Of a stretch of 64,000 bases of DNA, positions 42,854 through 51,334 are shown piece after piece. The DNA is from Hyphomicrobiales bacterium. Lineage in GTDB: Bacteria > Pseudomonadota > Alphaproteobacteria > Rhizobiales > Rhizobiaceae. The position numbers and the translations under genes were made by a program. Positions within the stretch are counted from its first letter, which is position 1; every line of letters begins with the position of its first letter. Below the pieces are notes generated by a model, which saw nothing but the letters and a program-made list of their open reading frames with translations, was not told the DNA's origin and searched no databases. Location of the stretch: positions 184,811 through 248,810 of the forward strand of contig UBJR01000008.1 of NCBI GenBank assembly GCA_900465675.1. The letters run 5' to 3'.

Positions 42854-42982
42854 ATGGCCAAGGGTCAGGTTCGCAGCAACAAAGAGACACGCAAGCCGAA
42901 GAAGGACAAAGTGGCAGCCAAGGCCCCTCCCGCTCTCGGCTCGCAGGTGAAGTCGAGCGAAAGCGACGTCAAGAAGAAGTAA
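42854..42982 (+). CDS. 42-residue lysine-rich protein
   Basis: A short frame starting MAKGQVRSNKETRKPKKDK and ending SESDVKKK, 42 residues, about 29 percent lysine with no hydrophobic core, so probably disordered and nucleic-acid- or ribosome-associated. GGAGGAGCAAATT directly before the ATG is a strong ribosome-binding site, and lysines use both AAG and AAA in a natural way. Small basic proteins with this 'MAKGQ(V/M)RSNKE.RKPK' style are common in rhizobia (family knowledge, not searched). A hairpin follows after 25 bp. Confidence 0.7.
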   Translation: MAKGQVRSNKETRKPKKDKVAAKAPPALGSQVKSSESDVKKK

Positions 42983-43006
42983 TTGGCGCAGAGCGACGCC
43001 AATCAT

Positions 43007-43035
43007 CATCGCTGCCGTCGCTGACGGCAGCGATG
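43007..43035 (+). terminator. 13-bp perfect hairpin
   Basis: CATCGCTGCCGTC and GACGGCAGCGATG pair perfectly around GCT. It follows the 42-residue gene and may end its message, although no T-run follows. The remaining gap to 43521 holds the promoter region of the autotransporter and no supportable gene. Confidence 0.5.
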
Positions 43036-43347
43036 TTCGCGCGCGCAAAGCCCGCGCCCCGCAGAACATTGCGATCTCTACGGAAGATCCGGCATATCCA
43101 ACCGCACCAGCGATGGTGCGGCGGGCAATCGTCACGCCCGGCCGGCGACTCACACGCAGCAATTCCTTTACATTTCGTCCTACCGGCACGACGGAGGGTC
43201 TCCCGGTGCTTTCCCGCTGCCCGGCATCCGGACCTTTTTTGGTATTTGGTTAAATGACCGCCCGGCGCGATGCGCCATTTCGAAACTGATTAAAGTTTTT
43301 AATCATGTTCTGAATGAGGCTGTGCGGCATCAGGTTGCAGGCGATTC

Positions 43348-43389
43348 TAGCGCATAAATTGCGCTAAAAAAGCAACTTTTTGTAAAGTT
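43348..43389. promoter_or_regulatory. Two dyads upstream of the autotransporter
   Basis: TAGCGCA/TGCGCTA (43348-43366, 5-bp spacer) and AACTTT/AAAGTT (43374-43389, 4-bp spacer) are both perfect inverted repeats. They lie in AT-rich DNA 130-175 bp before the autotransporter start, and TTGACA occurs at 43409-43414. They are candidate regulator sites. Confidence 0.4.
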
Positions 43390-43521
43390 CGCACTGAATT
43401 GCAACCTTATTGACAGGTGCTTTCCGGCTTGCTCGAAAGCTGTCCGGCCGCCCGTTTTGCGCGGCGGCATGCACAGTATTTCCTTTTTAAGCAATTGAAA
43501 AAGCAGGGTGAGCTTTTAACA

Positions 43522-45645
43522 ATGATGACGAACATCACATACCGGTCTAACGCCGGATCCACGGCGCGGCGCCTTCTGGAAACCTCGGCGCTGACGCTGG
43601 TCTTCTCCGCCGGATTGCTCGCTGCCGGAATGGGCGCGGCACGCGCGGATAGCATCGATAACGGCTATGGCAGCAGCCATCCGATCAATATCATCTATCC
43701 ACAAATGGGCGAAGGCCGTAGCGCCGGCATCAGCGGCAATGGAAAGGTTGTCGTCGGTCAAATAGTTACCAACGACTTGGCCGCGCCGCATGCCTTCACT
43801 TGGGGAATCAACGATGAATGGACGTTTCTGGATGGGCTTCCCATCGTATCGTTCGTGTCGACGGTTTCGTACACCACGGCTCTCGCCGTCAACTATGATG
43901 GCTCGGTCATCGTCGGCACGTCTTCAGAGGGCGGCGGCCGGCAACATGCCGTACGCTGGACGAACGGCACTCCTGAAGAACTCACTGGTGTAACCGATGC
44001 GGTCAATACGGTCGCAACCGGCCTCAGCCGAACCGGCTCTGTGATCGTCGGATACTCCGAATTTGATAGCAGTCCCAGCACCAGCCAGGGCATTCGTTGG
44101 GAGGGTACCGACATGCGGACTCTCGCCGGACTGAATGGCAGCGAGATGTCGAAAGCATTTGGCGTGAGCGGTGATGGTAGCGTCATTGTTGGTGAAGCCC
44201 AAGATGGCAACAATCCCGGCAACAGGTATGCCGTGCGATGGACCGACCAAGGCACAGAGGTCCACGATCTTGGCAGTTTGCTCAGCGGAAACGGAGTGTG
44301 GTCCACTGCATCCGCTGTCAGCAGCAATGGTTCTGTTATCGTCGGTTCCTTTGGGCAGGACTCGGGCACCACTCACGTCCGGTGGACTGCCCAAGGCACG
44401 GCGGATATCGACAACCGTGGCAGCGAGGCTTATTCCGTTGCCAATGCCGTCAGCGGCGACGGGTCGGTGATCGTCGGTCAGCTTCGGCAAGGGGCCGCCG
44501 ATCGCGCGTTCCGGTGGGCCAATGGTCAAATGCAAACAGTCGAGGATTGGCTTGAAGACAATGGTGTCGAGCTCGGTGGCAGTGATTTCACCACGACTGC
44601 GACCGGCGTTTCCGAAGATGGCAAGGTAATCGTCGGCGATGCCGAGAACGGCCATATGTTCATTGCCCGTGCAATCACTTCGGGCGACACCGACACGCCC
44701 GGCACCACCTCCGGCATCATCGACGTCCAGCAGTACAACACCACCCTCGTTGCCAAGCCCTCCGCACAGGTCGGTCTCGGCTATGCCAACACCGTCCTCC
44801 AGGGTGCACATGGCGAGCCGATGCGCGATCTGCTCGGTCTCGGCCAGCGCTCCGTCGCCTTCACCTCCGACATCGGCTATGACGACAGCCGCGTTTCGAA
44901 CGGCGGCGTCGGCATCGGCGACGTGACCTTCGGTTACGGTCTTGCGGAAGGCGTCACCGCCCGCTTTGCCGGTGGCGGTCTCTACACCAAGCAGGATATC
45001 GAGACCGGCGGCGACTTCCATCAGGCAGCCTTCTACATGTCGCCCGAAGCCACCATCGCGCTCGGCAGCAGCAACGTCTATGCGACGATCGGCGGCTACT
45101 ATTCGACTGGCCGGATGAACATCCACCGCGGCTATATGAATGGCGCGGCGATGGACTTCTCGCATGGCGAAACCGACGTCGATACCTACGGCGCCAAGAT
45201 CCGCTTCGACTGGTTGAACGCGGCGACGATCGCAGGCACCAAGCTGACGCCCTATGCCAGCCTGACCTACGCTCACTCGCATATGGACGGCTATACGGAA
45301 GAGGGCGGCTCCTTCCCGTCGGCCTTCGATTCCGTCAACGACCACTCGACGGTCGCCCGCATCGGCGTCGACTTCATTCATGACGTGACGGACACCGTCC
45401 GCCTGACGGCCCGCGCCGAAGCCGACTACCGCTTCGAGAAGACCACGGCCGGCACCAGCGGCCAGATCGTCGGCCTCTCGGCCTTCGAATTCGACGGCGA
45501 AGACGTCAAGCAGCTCTGGCTGCGCGGCGCCATCGGCACCGAGTTCGACGTCGCAGGCGGCACCGCCTCCCTCGGCATCAACGTCACCACCGAAGGCGAC
45601 GATCCGAACGTCTGGCTGCGCTCCGGCTGGAACGTCAAGTTCTGA
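43522..45645 (+). CDS. Autotransporter with HAF-type repeats
   Basis: A 707-residue outer-membrane autotransporter. An extended signal sequence (MMTNITYRSNAGSTARRLLETSALTLVFSA..., cut after ARADS) leads to a passenger of seven to eight repeats, about 45 residues each, between residues 65 and 395. Each is marked by a D/N-G-(S/K)-V-I-V-G core (GNGKVVVGQ, YDGSVIVGT, RTGSVIVGY, GDGSVIVGE, SNGSVIVGS, GDGSVIVGQ, EDGKVIVGD), known as extracellular HAF repeats. The beta-barrel occupies about residues 430-707 and ends in the outer-membrane signature WLRSGWNVKF with terminal phenylalanine. The start may be 43522 or 43525. It has its own upstream dyads and terminator; the passenger's role is unknown, possibly adhesion. 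Confidence 0.9.
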   Translation: MMTNITYRSNAGSTARRLLETSALTLVFSAGLLAAGMGAARADSIDNGYGSSHPINIIYPQMGEGRSAGISGNGKVVVGQIVTNDLAAPHAFTWGINDEWTFLDGLPIVSFVSTVSYTTALAVNYDGSVIVGTSSEGGGRQHAVRWTNGTPEELTGVTDAVNTVATGLSRTGSVIVGYSEFDSSPSTSQGIRWEGTDMRTLAGLNGSEMSKAFGVSGDGSVIVGEAQDGNNPGNRYAVRWTDQGTEVHDLGSLLSGNGVWSTASAVSSNGSVIVGSFGQDSGTTHVRWTAQGTADIDNRGSEAYSVANAVSGDGSVIVGQLRQGAADRAFRWANGQMQTVEDWLEDNGVELGGSDFTTTATGVSEDGKVIVGDAENGHMFIARAITSGDTDTPGTTSGIIDVQQYNTTLVAKPSAQVGLGYANTVLQGAHGEPMRDLLGLGQRSVAFTSDIGYDDSRVSNGGVGIGDVTFGYGLAEGVTARFAGGGLYTKQDIETGGDFHQAAFYMSPEATIALGSSNVYATIGGYYSTGRMNIHRGYMNGAAMDFSHGETDVDTYGAKIRFDWLNAATIAGTKLTPYASLTYAHSHMDGYTEEGGSFPSAFDSVNDHSTVARIGVDFIHDVTDTVRLTARAEADYRFEKTTAGTSGQIVGLSAFEFDGEDVKQLWLRGAIGTEFDVAGGTASLGINVTTEGDDPNVWLRSGWNVKF

Positions 45646-45672
45646 TCATTGCCTCGATAGTCCTGAAAAGAC

Positions 45673-45699
45673 ACACCCGGCGTCATCGGCGCCGGGTGT
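45673..45699 (+). terminator. Terminator of the autotransporter gene
   Basis: ACACCCGGCG and CGCCGGGTGT form a perfect 10-bp stem with a 7-base loop, followed by TCTCGTTT. It resembles the sodB terminator. Confidence 0.75.
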
Positions 45700-45851
45700 T
45701 CTCGTTTGCGGCTGCACGCGATAAGCGCCGCGCCGCCGGACCATTTTTGGGCACAAGCCTAAAAGCGGCGCCTTGGCGCTGGTCAATCCAAATTGCGTTA
45801 ATGCTAAAGCGCTATGGCTTGTTGCCCCAATTTCCAAAGAGGACACTACCC

Positions 45852-46343
45852 ATGAAAATCTTGCTTGCAGGCGTCGTTCTGGCCGCATTGCTGCCCGGCA
45901 TCAGCCAGGCCAAGACGCTTGAATTTCCAAGCGACGCGCCGATCGCCGAAATTGCCATCCCCGACGCCTGGAACCCTGAAGAGACCGATACCGGCATCCA
46001 GGCGACCTCGGCAGACTCCGCCATCTATCTCTCGATCGACATTGCCGACGAGAAGACGACCGACAAGGTCATCGACGATGCCGTCGCCTTCCTTGAAAAG
46101 AACGGCGTCAAGATCGACGGTTCGACCCAGAAGAAGTCCGATGAGCAGATCAACGGCATGGACATGACCAATTTCGACTGGACCGGCAAGGACGACGACG
46201 GCGCCGTCAATGTCGGCCTGTCGCTGCTGTCGCCGAAAGCCGGAAAGCTCCTGGTCATCACCTATTGGGGCTCCCAGGGCACCCAGGAAGCGCATGCTTC
46301 CGAACTGCAGGGTATCATCAGCTCGCTGAAGGCTGCTGAGTAA
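45852..46343 (+). CDS. Periplasmic protein of unknown function
   Basis: A 163-residue protein with a Sec signal peptide, MKILLAGVVLAALLPGISQA. The mature part is acidic and alpha/beta (LEFPSDAPIAEIAIPDAWNPEETDTGIQATSADSAIYLSIDIADEKTTDKVIDDAVAFLEKNGVKIDGSTQKK...), ending VITYWGSQGTQEAHASELQGIISSLK. The pattern recalls PsbP/histidine-kinase-like small periplasmic proteins but no family is certain. GAGGAC precedes the ATG at 45852. It stands alone, followed by a 13-bp hairpin shared with the convergent AraC regulator. Confidence 0.8.
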   Translation: MKILLAGVVLAALLPGISQAKTLEFPSDAPIAEIAIPDAWNPEETDTGIQATSADSAIYLSIDIADEKTTDKVIDDAVAFLEKNGVKIDGSTQKKSDEQINGMDMTNFDWTGKDDDGAVNVGLSLLSPKAGKLLVITYWGSQGTQEAHASELQGIISSLKAAE

Positions 46344-46348
46344 GTGCG

Positions 46349-46383
46349 ACAGGCGGATGCTTCTCTATGGAGCATCCGCCTGT
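46349..46383. terminator. Hairpin between convergent genes
   Basis: ACAGGCGGATGCT and AGCATCCGCCTGT pair perfectly (13 bp, 9-base loop) between the stops at 46343 and 46395. No T-run on either side. Confidence 0.6.
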
Positions 46384-46394
46384 TCCAGACGGCA

Positions 46395-47303
46395 TCAGGC
46401 AACCGCCTGAAACGGCATCGCCTTGATCTCGGTGACATCCCGCTTCGGTGGCGTGCCGAAGGTGCGGGCATATTCGCGGCTGAATTGCGAGGCGCTTTCA
46501 TAGCCCACTTCATAGGCCGCCGTCGCAACGCTGGCGCCATCCGCCACCATCAGCCGCCGCGCTTCGAGCAGGCGCAGGTTCTTCTGGTATTGCAGCGGCG
46601 TCATCGCCGTCATCTCCTTGAAATGCTGATGGAAGGACGAAGGGCTCATGCGGGCTGCTGCCGCCAGCTGCTCGATGCGCATGGGCGTTGTGAAATTGTC
46701 GCGCAGCAGGTTGATGGCATCGGTCATCCGCCTTGCGTGGCTGCCGGGCAGTGCCAGCTTGCAGACCTCGCGGCCGTTAGGCCCCGTCAGCAGCCAGTAG
46801 CAGATCTCGCGCATGATCGCCGGATAGAGCACCGGGATCGCCTTCGGCGTCTCCGTCAGCCGCACGAGGCGCAGCACGCAATCGGCCAGCACACCGTCGA
46901 AGTCCTGCACGAAGACACCGGCAGCACCTTCGCCCGCCGGACGCGGCGGCTCTTCCATCGCCTCCATCACCTCGCGCAGGATCGCCACGTCGAAATCGAT
47001 GTTGAGGCCGATATAGGGCGCCTCCTTGCTGGCTTGGGTTATCTGCCCCAGCGCCGGCACTTCGAAGGTCACCACCAGCGACTGCATCTCGTGGTAATCG
47101 AACACCCGGTCGCCGACCATGATCTGCTTGGCGCCCTGCACGACGACGCAGATCGTCGGCCGGTAGATCATGTGGCGCGGCATGACAGGCTGGCCGACGC
47201 GCGAGACGGAGAGGGCAGGGACCGGCGTCTGGAAGCGCCCCTCGGCATCTCCCGCGAGCCGGTCGATATAATCGAGAATGGCATGTCTCAAGGGTGTCAG
47301 CAT
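46395..47303 (-). CDS. AraC-family transcriptional regulator
   Basis: A 302-residue regulator with the AraC_N-type cupin sensing domain (MLTPLRHAILDYIDRLAGDAEGRFQTPVPALSVSRV...MIYRPTICVVVQGAKQIMVGDRVFDYHEMQSLVV) and a C-terminal double helix-turn-helix (FTTPMRIEQLAAAARMSPSSFHQHFKEMTAMTPLQYQKNLRLLEARRLM, then AYEVGYESASQFSREYARTFGTPPKRD). I start at ATG 47303 (AAGGAG nine bases upstream), not at the frame's first codon. It is divergent from a short-chain dehydrogenase at 47457, its probable target, since this AraC group commonly regulates adjacent oxidoreductases. Confidence 0.92.
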   Translation of the reverse strand: MLTPLRHAILDYIDRLAGDAEGRFQTPVPALSVSRVGQPVMPRHMIYRPTICVVVQGAKQIMVGDRVFDYHEMQSLVVTFEVPALGQITQASKEAPYIGLNIDFDVAILREVMEAMEEPPRPAGEGAAGVFVQDFDGVLADCVLRLVRLTETPKAIPVLYPAIMREICYWLLTGPNGREVCKLALPGSHARRMTDAINLLRDNFTTPMRIEQLAAAARMSPSSFHQHFKEMTAMTPLQYQKNLRLLEARRLMVADGASVATAAYEVGYESASQFSREYARTFGTPPKRDVTEIKAMPFQAVA

Positions 47304-47456
47304 GGAAAGAAACTCCTTGCCTGAAGGTATGCGCCACAGAGGCGCCTCCCGCAACTGGCTTGGAGGAATAGGCAAGAAATTCGAGAGTTCCGGCATCAAC
47401 AGAAAGCCGTTTCGGGCCTACCGTCAGAGCATCCCATCCAACAGAGGAATGCGAAG

Positions 47457-48236
47457 ATGTCCAGCGAAACGCAAGTGAATTCAAAGCACAAGATCGCAAT
47501 CGTCACCGGCGGCAGCCGCGGTCTCGGCCGCAACACGATCGTCAACCTGGCAAGGCGCGGCGTCGATGTGATCTTCACCTACCGTGCAAATCGGGCAGAA
47601 GCCGATGCGGCCGTTGCCGAGATCGAAGGGCTGGGCGCCAGGGCTTTCGCCTTCCAGCTCGACACCGGCCGCATAAGCGATTTCGATGCCTTCGTCGAAC
47701 AGGTGAAGGAGGTGCTGCAAACGCTTGGAACCGATCGGTTCGACTACCTCGTCAACAATGCCGGCAACAGCTATCACGCGCCGATATCAGAGACGACCGA
47801 AGAGGCCTTCGACGAGCTCGTCAACATCCATTTCAAGGGCGTCTATTTCCTGACGCAGAAGCTGCTGCCGCTGATGAATGACGGCGGCCGGATCATCAAT
47901 ATTTCCAGCGGCCTTGCCCGCTTCACGGTGCCCGGTATTTCCGCCTATGCCTCGGTGAAGGGCGCCATCGAGGTCTTCACCCGCTATCTAGCTAGGGAAC
48001 TCGGCCCGCGCCGCATCACCGCCAACACGGTGGCTCCCGGCGCCGTCCAGACCGATTTCAGCGGCGGCGTCGTCCGCGACAACCCAACCTATAACAAGAT
48101 GGTCTCCGACACGACGGCGCTCGGCCGCCCCGGCCTGCCCGACGATCTCGGCCCGATGATCGCCTCGCTTCTCTCTGACGACAACCGCTGGGTCAACGGC
48201 CAGCGCATCGAAGTCTCCGGCGGCGCTAATCTCTGA
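47457..48236 (+). CDS. Short-chain dehydrogenase/reductase
   Basis: A 259-residue classical SDR. The cofactor loop is TGGSRGLG (17-24), NNAG follows at about 98, and the catalytic Ser and Tyr-x-x-x-Lys are in IINISSGLARFTVPGISAYASVKGA. The C-terminal GQRIEVSGGANL is typical. It reduces or oxidises a carbonyl/alcohol with NAD(P)H. AGAGGA precedes the ATG. It is divergent from the AraC regulator (153 bp). The substrate is unknown. Confidence 0.92.
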   Translation: MSSETQVNSKHKIAIVTGGSRGLGRNTIVNLARRGVDVIFTYRANRAEADAAVAEIEGLGARAFAFQLDTGRISDFDAFVEQVKEVLQTLGTDRFDYLVNNAGNSYHAPISETTEEAFDELVNIHFKGVYFLTQKLLPLMNDGGRIINISSGLARFTVPGISAYASVKGAIEVFTRYLARELGPRRITANTVAPGAVQTDFSGGVVRDNPTYNKMVSDTTALGRPGLPDDLGPMIASLLSDDNRWVNGQRIEVSGGANL

Positions 48237-48267
48237 GGCATCAACGCGCGTGGCTGTGGCCAGCCAC

Positions 48268-48912
48268 TCAGCCGCGCGCCGCCCACAGCAGCCCGCGCCG
48301 CAGGATCTCGCGCATATGCGGATGCTCGTATTCGGCCGCCACATGGCCGAGGGCCGAATAGAAGACGCGGCCCTGTCCGAAATGCCGCTTGAAGACGACG
48401 GGCATCACCACGTTGCGCGCCGCCTCGTCATGTTCGCCGCTGAAGGTCGTCGTCGCCAGCACTTCGACGGTCGGGTCGTAGTGCAGGTAATATTGCTCAG
48501 AGCGATAGTCGAAGTCGGGAATGCCCTCGACGACCGGATCGTTCTGCCTGGTGATGTTGACGCGGAAGTCGATGATATTTCCGGGGTGCGAAACCCAGGT
48601 GACGCCGGAGACATAGCGGAAGGGCGCGCTTTCCTTGAAGGAGGTTGCCAATGCCCCATGCGGCCCGCCAAGCCCCAGCCCGCCGCGCACCGCCTCGACC
48701 AGCGCATCGGCATGCGCCTTTTCCAGCTTCTCACCGGTGATGATGGGCACCAGCAGGTCGGCCTTGGCGATATCGGGTGAGCCGAAGATGCCGAGATCGC
48801 CCGTTACTTCAGTGGAAAAGCCGTTCTTCCGCAGGATGTCGCCGACAACGCCAGCGCATTCCTCCGGCTCGTGACCCTTCCATCCGCCCCAGACGACGAT
48901 TGCCTTGCGCAT
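48268..48912 (-). CDS. ThuA-like domain protein
   Basis: A 214-residue protein of the ThuA fold, a glutamine-amidotransferase-like domain named after trehalose utilisation in Sinorhizobium. It begins MRKAIVVWGGWKGHEPEECAGVVGDILRKNGFSTEVTGDLGIFG, has GGLGLGGPHGALATSFKESAPFRYVSGVTWVSHPG and the conserved end VVFKRHFGQGRVFYSALGHVAAEYEHPHMREILRRGLLWAARG. The ATG at 48912 has GGGAG upstream. No thuB or trehalose transporter genes are adjacent, so this is a paralogue whose sugar link is uncertain. Convergent with the SDR gene. Confidence 0.88.
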   Translation of the reverse strand: MRKAIVVWGGWKGHEPEECAGVVGDILRKNGFSTEVTGDLGIFGSPDIAKADLLVPIITGEKLEKAHADALVEAVRGGLGLGGPHGALATSFKESAPFRYVSGVTWVSHPGNIIDFRVNITRQNDPVVEGIPDFDYRSEQYYLHYDPTVEVLATTTFSGEHDEAARNVVMPVVFKRHFGQGRVFYSALGHVAAEYEHPHMREILRRGLLWAARG

Positions 48913-48975
48913 TCCTCCGCTCCCATGCTGATTCCTCAAAATCTCAGGGCAACATAGGGCGAAGATCGTCTGATG

Positions 48976-49665
48976 TCAGGCCGGAGGATTGGCCCAGCCG
49001 CGCATCCATTCCTCGCGCAGCCGGTCGCCGTCGCCGCGGAAGAAGGCCGCAGCGCTCTCGCAATGCTCCACACGGTCGCTGCGGAAATTGCGGATCGCCC
49101 TGCGCAGCTCGCACCAGCCGACGATATTGGCGTATTGAGAATAATAGATCAGCGCGATCGGCCGGATGATGCGCTCGGTCGCGCGGCCCAGTTCGTCGCG
49201 ATAGTCGAGCGACAGTTTCTCCTCGTCGCGGATCGCCCGCCTGACCATGCCGAGATCGAAACCGGCAGGCGGCTGCGCCACCGAGCCCCAGGCATAGAGC
49301 GCCTTGTTCTCCATCGCCTGCCGGAGCGGACCGGGAACGGCACCCGATATCTTCTGGTTCACCCGCCGCGCCGCCTGTTTCAGCTCGTTGTCGCCGGTGC
49401 GATCGAGAAGCGCGAGCGACAGCACGATCGCCTCCATCTCCTCGATCGAAAACATCAGCGGCGGCAGGTCGAAACCTGGGCGCATGATATAGCCGATGCC
49501 GCGCCCGCCCTCGATCGGCACGCGCATCGCCTGGAGGGCAGCGATATCGCGGTAGATCGACCGGACCGTTACCTCCAGCTGGTCGGCCATCGCCTGTGCC
49601 GTCATCGGCTTCTTCGAAAGCCGGAGGATCTGGATGATCTCGAAAAGCCGCGATGCCTTGCGCAT
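48976..49665 (-). CDS. YafY/WYL-domain transcriptional regulator
   Basis: A 229-residue DeoR-like regulator with WYL sensing domain. The winged helix is RKASRLFEIIQILRLSKKPMTAQAMADQLEVTVRSIYRDIAALQAMRVPIEGGRGIGYIMRPGF (residues 2-65). The later LGRATERIIRPIALIYYSQYANIVGWCELRRAIRNFRSDRVEH is the WYL region. The ATG at 49665 has GAGCGGG upstream. It is divergent from a LysE exporter at 49795, with a TGACA-N6-TGTCA dyad between them. It probably represses itself and the exporter. Confidence 0.9.
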   Translation of the reverse strand: MRKASRLFEIIQILRLSKKPMTAQAMADQLEVTVRSIYRDIAALQAMRVPIEGGRGIGYIMRPGFDLPPLMFSIEEMEAIVLSLALLDRTGDNELKQAARRVNQKISGAVPGPLRQAMENKALYAWGSVAQPPAGFDLGMVRRAIRDEEKLSLDYRDELGRATERIIRPIALIYYSQYANIVGWCELRRAIRNFRSDRVEHCESAAAFFRGDGDRLREEWMRGWANPPA

Positions 49666-49688
49666 TTTGCCCGCTCGTTGAAACGCTC

Positions 49689-49706
49689 CTGACAATACAC
49701 TGTCAG
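49689..49706. promoter_or_regulatory. CTGACA-N6-TGTCAG dyad, candidate WYL-regulator operator
   Basis: Perfect six-base arms flank ATACAC. The dyad is 24 bp from the WYL regulator start (49665) and 89 bp from the LysE exporter start (49795), in the divergent control region. TGACA/TGTCA halves are a typical motif for YafY-type regulators (family knowledge). Confidence 0.6.
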
Positions 49707-49794
49707 TTGCCCTTCCGTATAGCCATTGCTTATCGGGTTGAAATCAAAGGCGGAGAGCGAAATTCTGCCGCCAAACAGCAAACGGGCAACTGAC

Positions 49795-50454
49795 ATGACA
49801 TATAGCGAAAACCTCTGGCTCTATTTCACGCTTCTCTTTGGCATCATCATCGTGCCCGGCATGGACATGCTCTTCGTGCTCGCCAACTCGCTGACCGGCG
49901 GCCGGGCACGGGGCATGGCGGCAACGGCGGGCATCATGGCGGGCGGGGCAGTGCATTCGCTCTACGGCGCGATCGGCGTCGGCATTCTCGCCAGCCTGCT
50001 GCCATCGCTCTTCGCGCCGCTGCTTTTCATCGGCGCCGCCTACATGGTCTGGATCGGTTTCACGCTGATCCGCAGCTCGATCACCGTCAACGAGGTCGGC
50101 GATGGTGCCGTGCGCACCGATTGGCGGGCCTTCCGCCAGGGCGCCATCACCTGCCTGATCAATCCCAAGGCCTATCTCTTTATGCTCGCCGTCTATCCGC
50201 AATTCCTGAAGCCGGTCTACGGGCCGATCTGGGTGCAGGGCGTGATCATGGGCCTGATGACGCTCGCCACCCAGTTCGCCATCTACGGCGCCGTCGCCTT
50301 CACCGCCGACCGCAGCCGCACCCTGCTGATCGCCAATCCCGGCGTCACCATCATGGTCGGCCGTGTCGCCGGAGCACTGCTGATCATCGTCGCGGTCCTG
50401 ACAGCGTGGCACGGCTGGGAAACGGAAGTGCAATTCTCCGGCGCCGGCAATTGA
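49795..50454 (+). CDS. LysE/RhtB-family amino acid exporter
   Basis: A 219-residue LysE-type membrane exporter with six hydrophobic helices. The family core is the N-terminal LWLYFTLLFGIIIVPGMDMLFVLANSLTGGRARGMAATAGIMAGGAVHSLYGAIGVGIL, with the P-G-P/D-like turn as VPGMDM, and the central QGAITCLINPKAYLFMLAVYPQF, whose N-P-K signature is diagnostic. It exports amino acids or related solutes. The ATG at 49795 gives the standard N-terminus; the frame runs 23 codons further upstream. It is divergent from the WYL regulator, its likely controller. Confidence 0.92.
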   Translation: MTYSENLWLYFTLLFGIIIVPGMDMLFVLANSLTGGRARGMAATAGIMAGGAVHSLYGAIGVGILASLLPSLFAPLLFIGAAYMVWIGFTLIRSSITVNEVGDGAVRTDWRAFRQGAITCLINPKAYLFMLAVYPQFLKPVYGPIWVQGVIMGLMTLATQFAIYGAVAFTADRSRTLLIANPGVTIMVGRVAGALLIIVAVLTAWHGWETEVQFSGAGN

Positions 50455-50600
50455 GCTATGATCTGATTCTGGCGCGGCCCGTGCCTCCCCCCTCCGAAGG
50501 GAAAGTATCGATCATGCAGGGCATCTGATCATCGAACCCACTGTCCGGGCACGACGCATAAGGAGGGAATGCAGCCATTGCCCGTATCAGGAGGTTTATG

Positions 50601-51311
50601 ATGAAACTGTCTGCACCTGTCTATCGCCTGAAACGAAAGGCAAAGCTCCTATCCCGCGAAGAGAACATTCCCCTGCACGAAGCACTCGACCGGATCGCCG
50701 CCAGGGAAGGCTTTTCGGGCTGGAGCCTGTTATCCGCGCGATTGGCGGAGGCCATGCCGGCAAGCGAACTCTTCGCCCGCCTCAGCCCCGGTGATCTCGT
50801 TCTCCTCGGCGCGCGTCCCGGCCACGGCAAGACGCTGATAAGCCTGGAGCTTGCCGTCGAGGCGATGAAAGCGGGCCACCGCAGTGCCTTCTTCACGCTG
50901 GAATATACGGAGAGGGACGTCCTCGACCGCTTCCGCATGATCGGTGCCGATTGGGAGCGCTACAAGGCGCTCTTCGAGTTCGATACGTCGGAGGCGATCA
51001 GCGCCGACTACATCGCCGGCCGCCTGTCATCCGCCGCGCGTGGCACGCTCGTGGTTATCGACTACCTGCAGATCCTCGACCAGCGGCGGGACAAGCCGGA
51101 TCTGATGACGCAGGTGCGGACGCTGAAGGCTTTCGCGCAGGAAAGAGGCCTCATCATCGTCTTCATCTCGCAGATCGACCGCTCCTACGATCCGGCGGTG
51201 AAGCCGTGCCCTGATATGACGAATATCCGGCTGCCGAACCCGCTGGATCTCAGCCTGTTCGACAAGGCGTGCTTCGTAAACAACGGGGCGATCGAGTTCC
51301 GGGCGGCTTAG
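50601..51311 (+). CDS. Stand-alone DnaB/RecA-like ATPase
   Basis: A 236-residue protein. The first 50 residues (KLSAPVYRLKRKAKLLSREENIPLHEALDRIAAREGFSGWSLLSARLAE) form a small helical module. Residues 55-236 are a RecA-fold ATPase like the DnaB C-terminal domain: Walker A GARPGHGKT (70-78), an arginine-rich FFTLEYTERDVLDRF strand and Walker B GTLVVIDYLQIL (D154), then VFISQIDRS. It is far shorter than DnaB (about 500) and lacks its N-terminal domain. AGGAGG lies six bases before the ATG at 50601; an ATG three bases earlier is possible. No primase or phage genes are near. The role is unknown; nucleic-acid ATPase is inferred. Confidence 0.8.
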   Translation: MKLSAPVYRLKRKAKLLSREENIPLHEALDRIAAREGFSGWSLLSARLAEAMPASELFARLSPGDLVLLGARPGHGKTLISLELAVEAMKAGHRSAFFTLEYTERDVLDRFRMIGADWERYKALFEFDTSEAISADYIAGRLSSAARGTLVVIDYLQILDQRRDKPDLMTQVRTLKAFAQERGLIIVFISQIDRSYDPAVKPCPDMTNIRLPNPLDLSLFDKACFVNNGAIEFRAA

Positions 51312-51334
51312 CACTATCTCCCTATGTGCCCGCA

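Noticed and set aside
42827..43189. Minus-strand 120-codon frame opposite the 42-residue gene
   Set aside because: It spans the 13-bp hairpin and has no ribosome-binding site or recognisable sequence.
43924..45381. A 485-codon frame antisense to the autotransporter
   Set aside because: Shadow of the repetitive passenger gene; no signal or domain.
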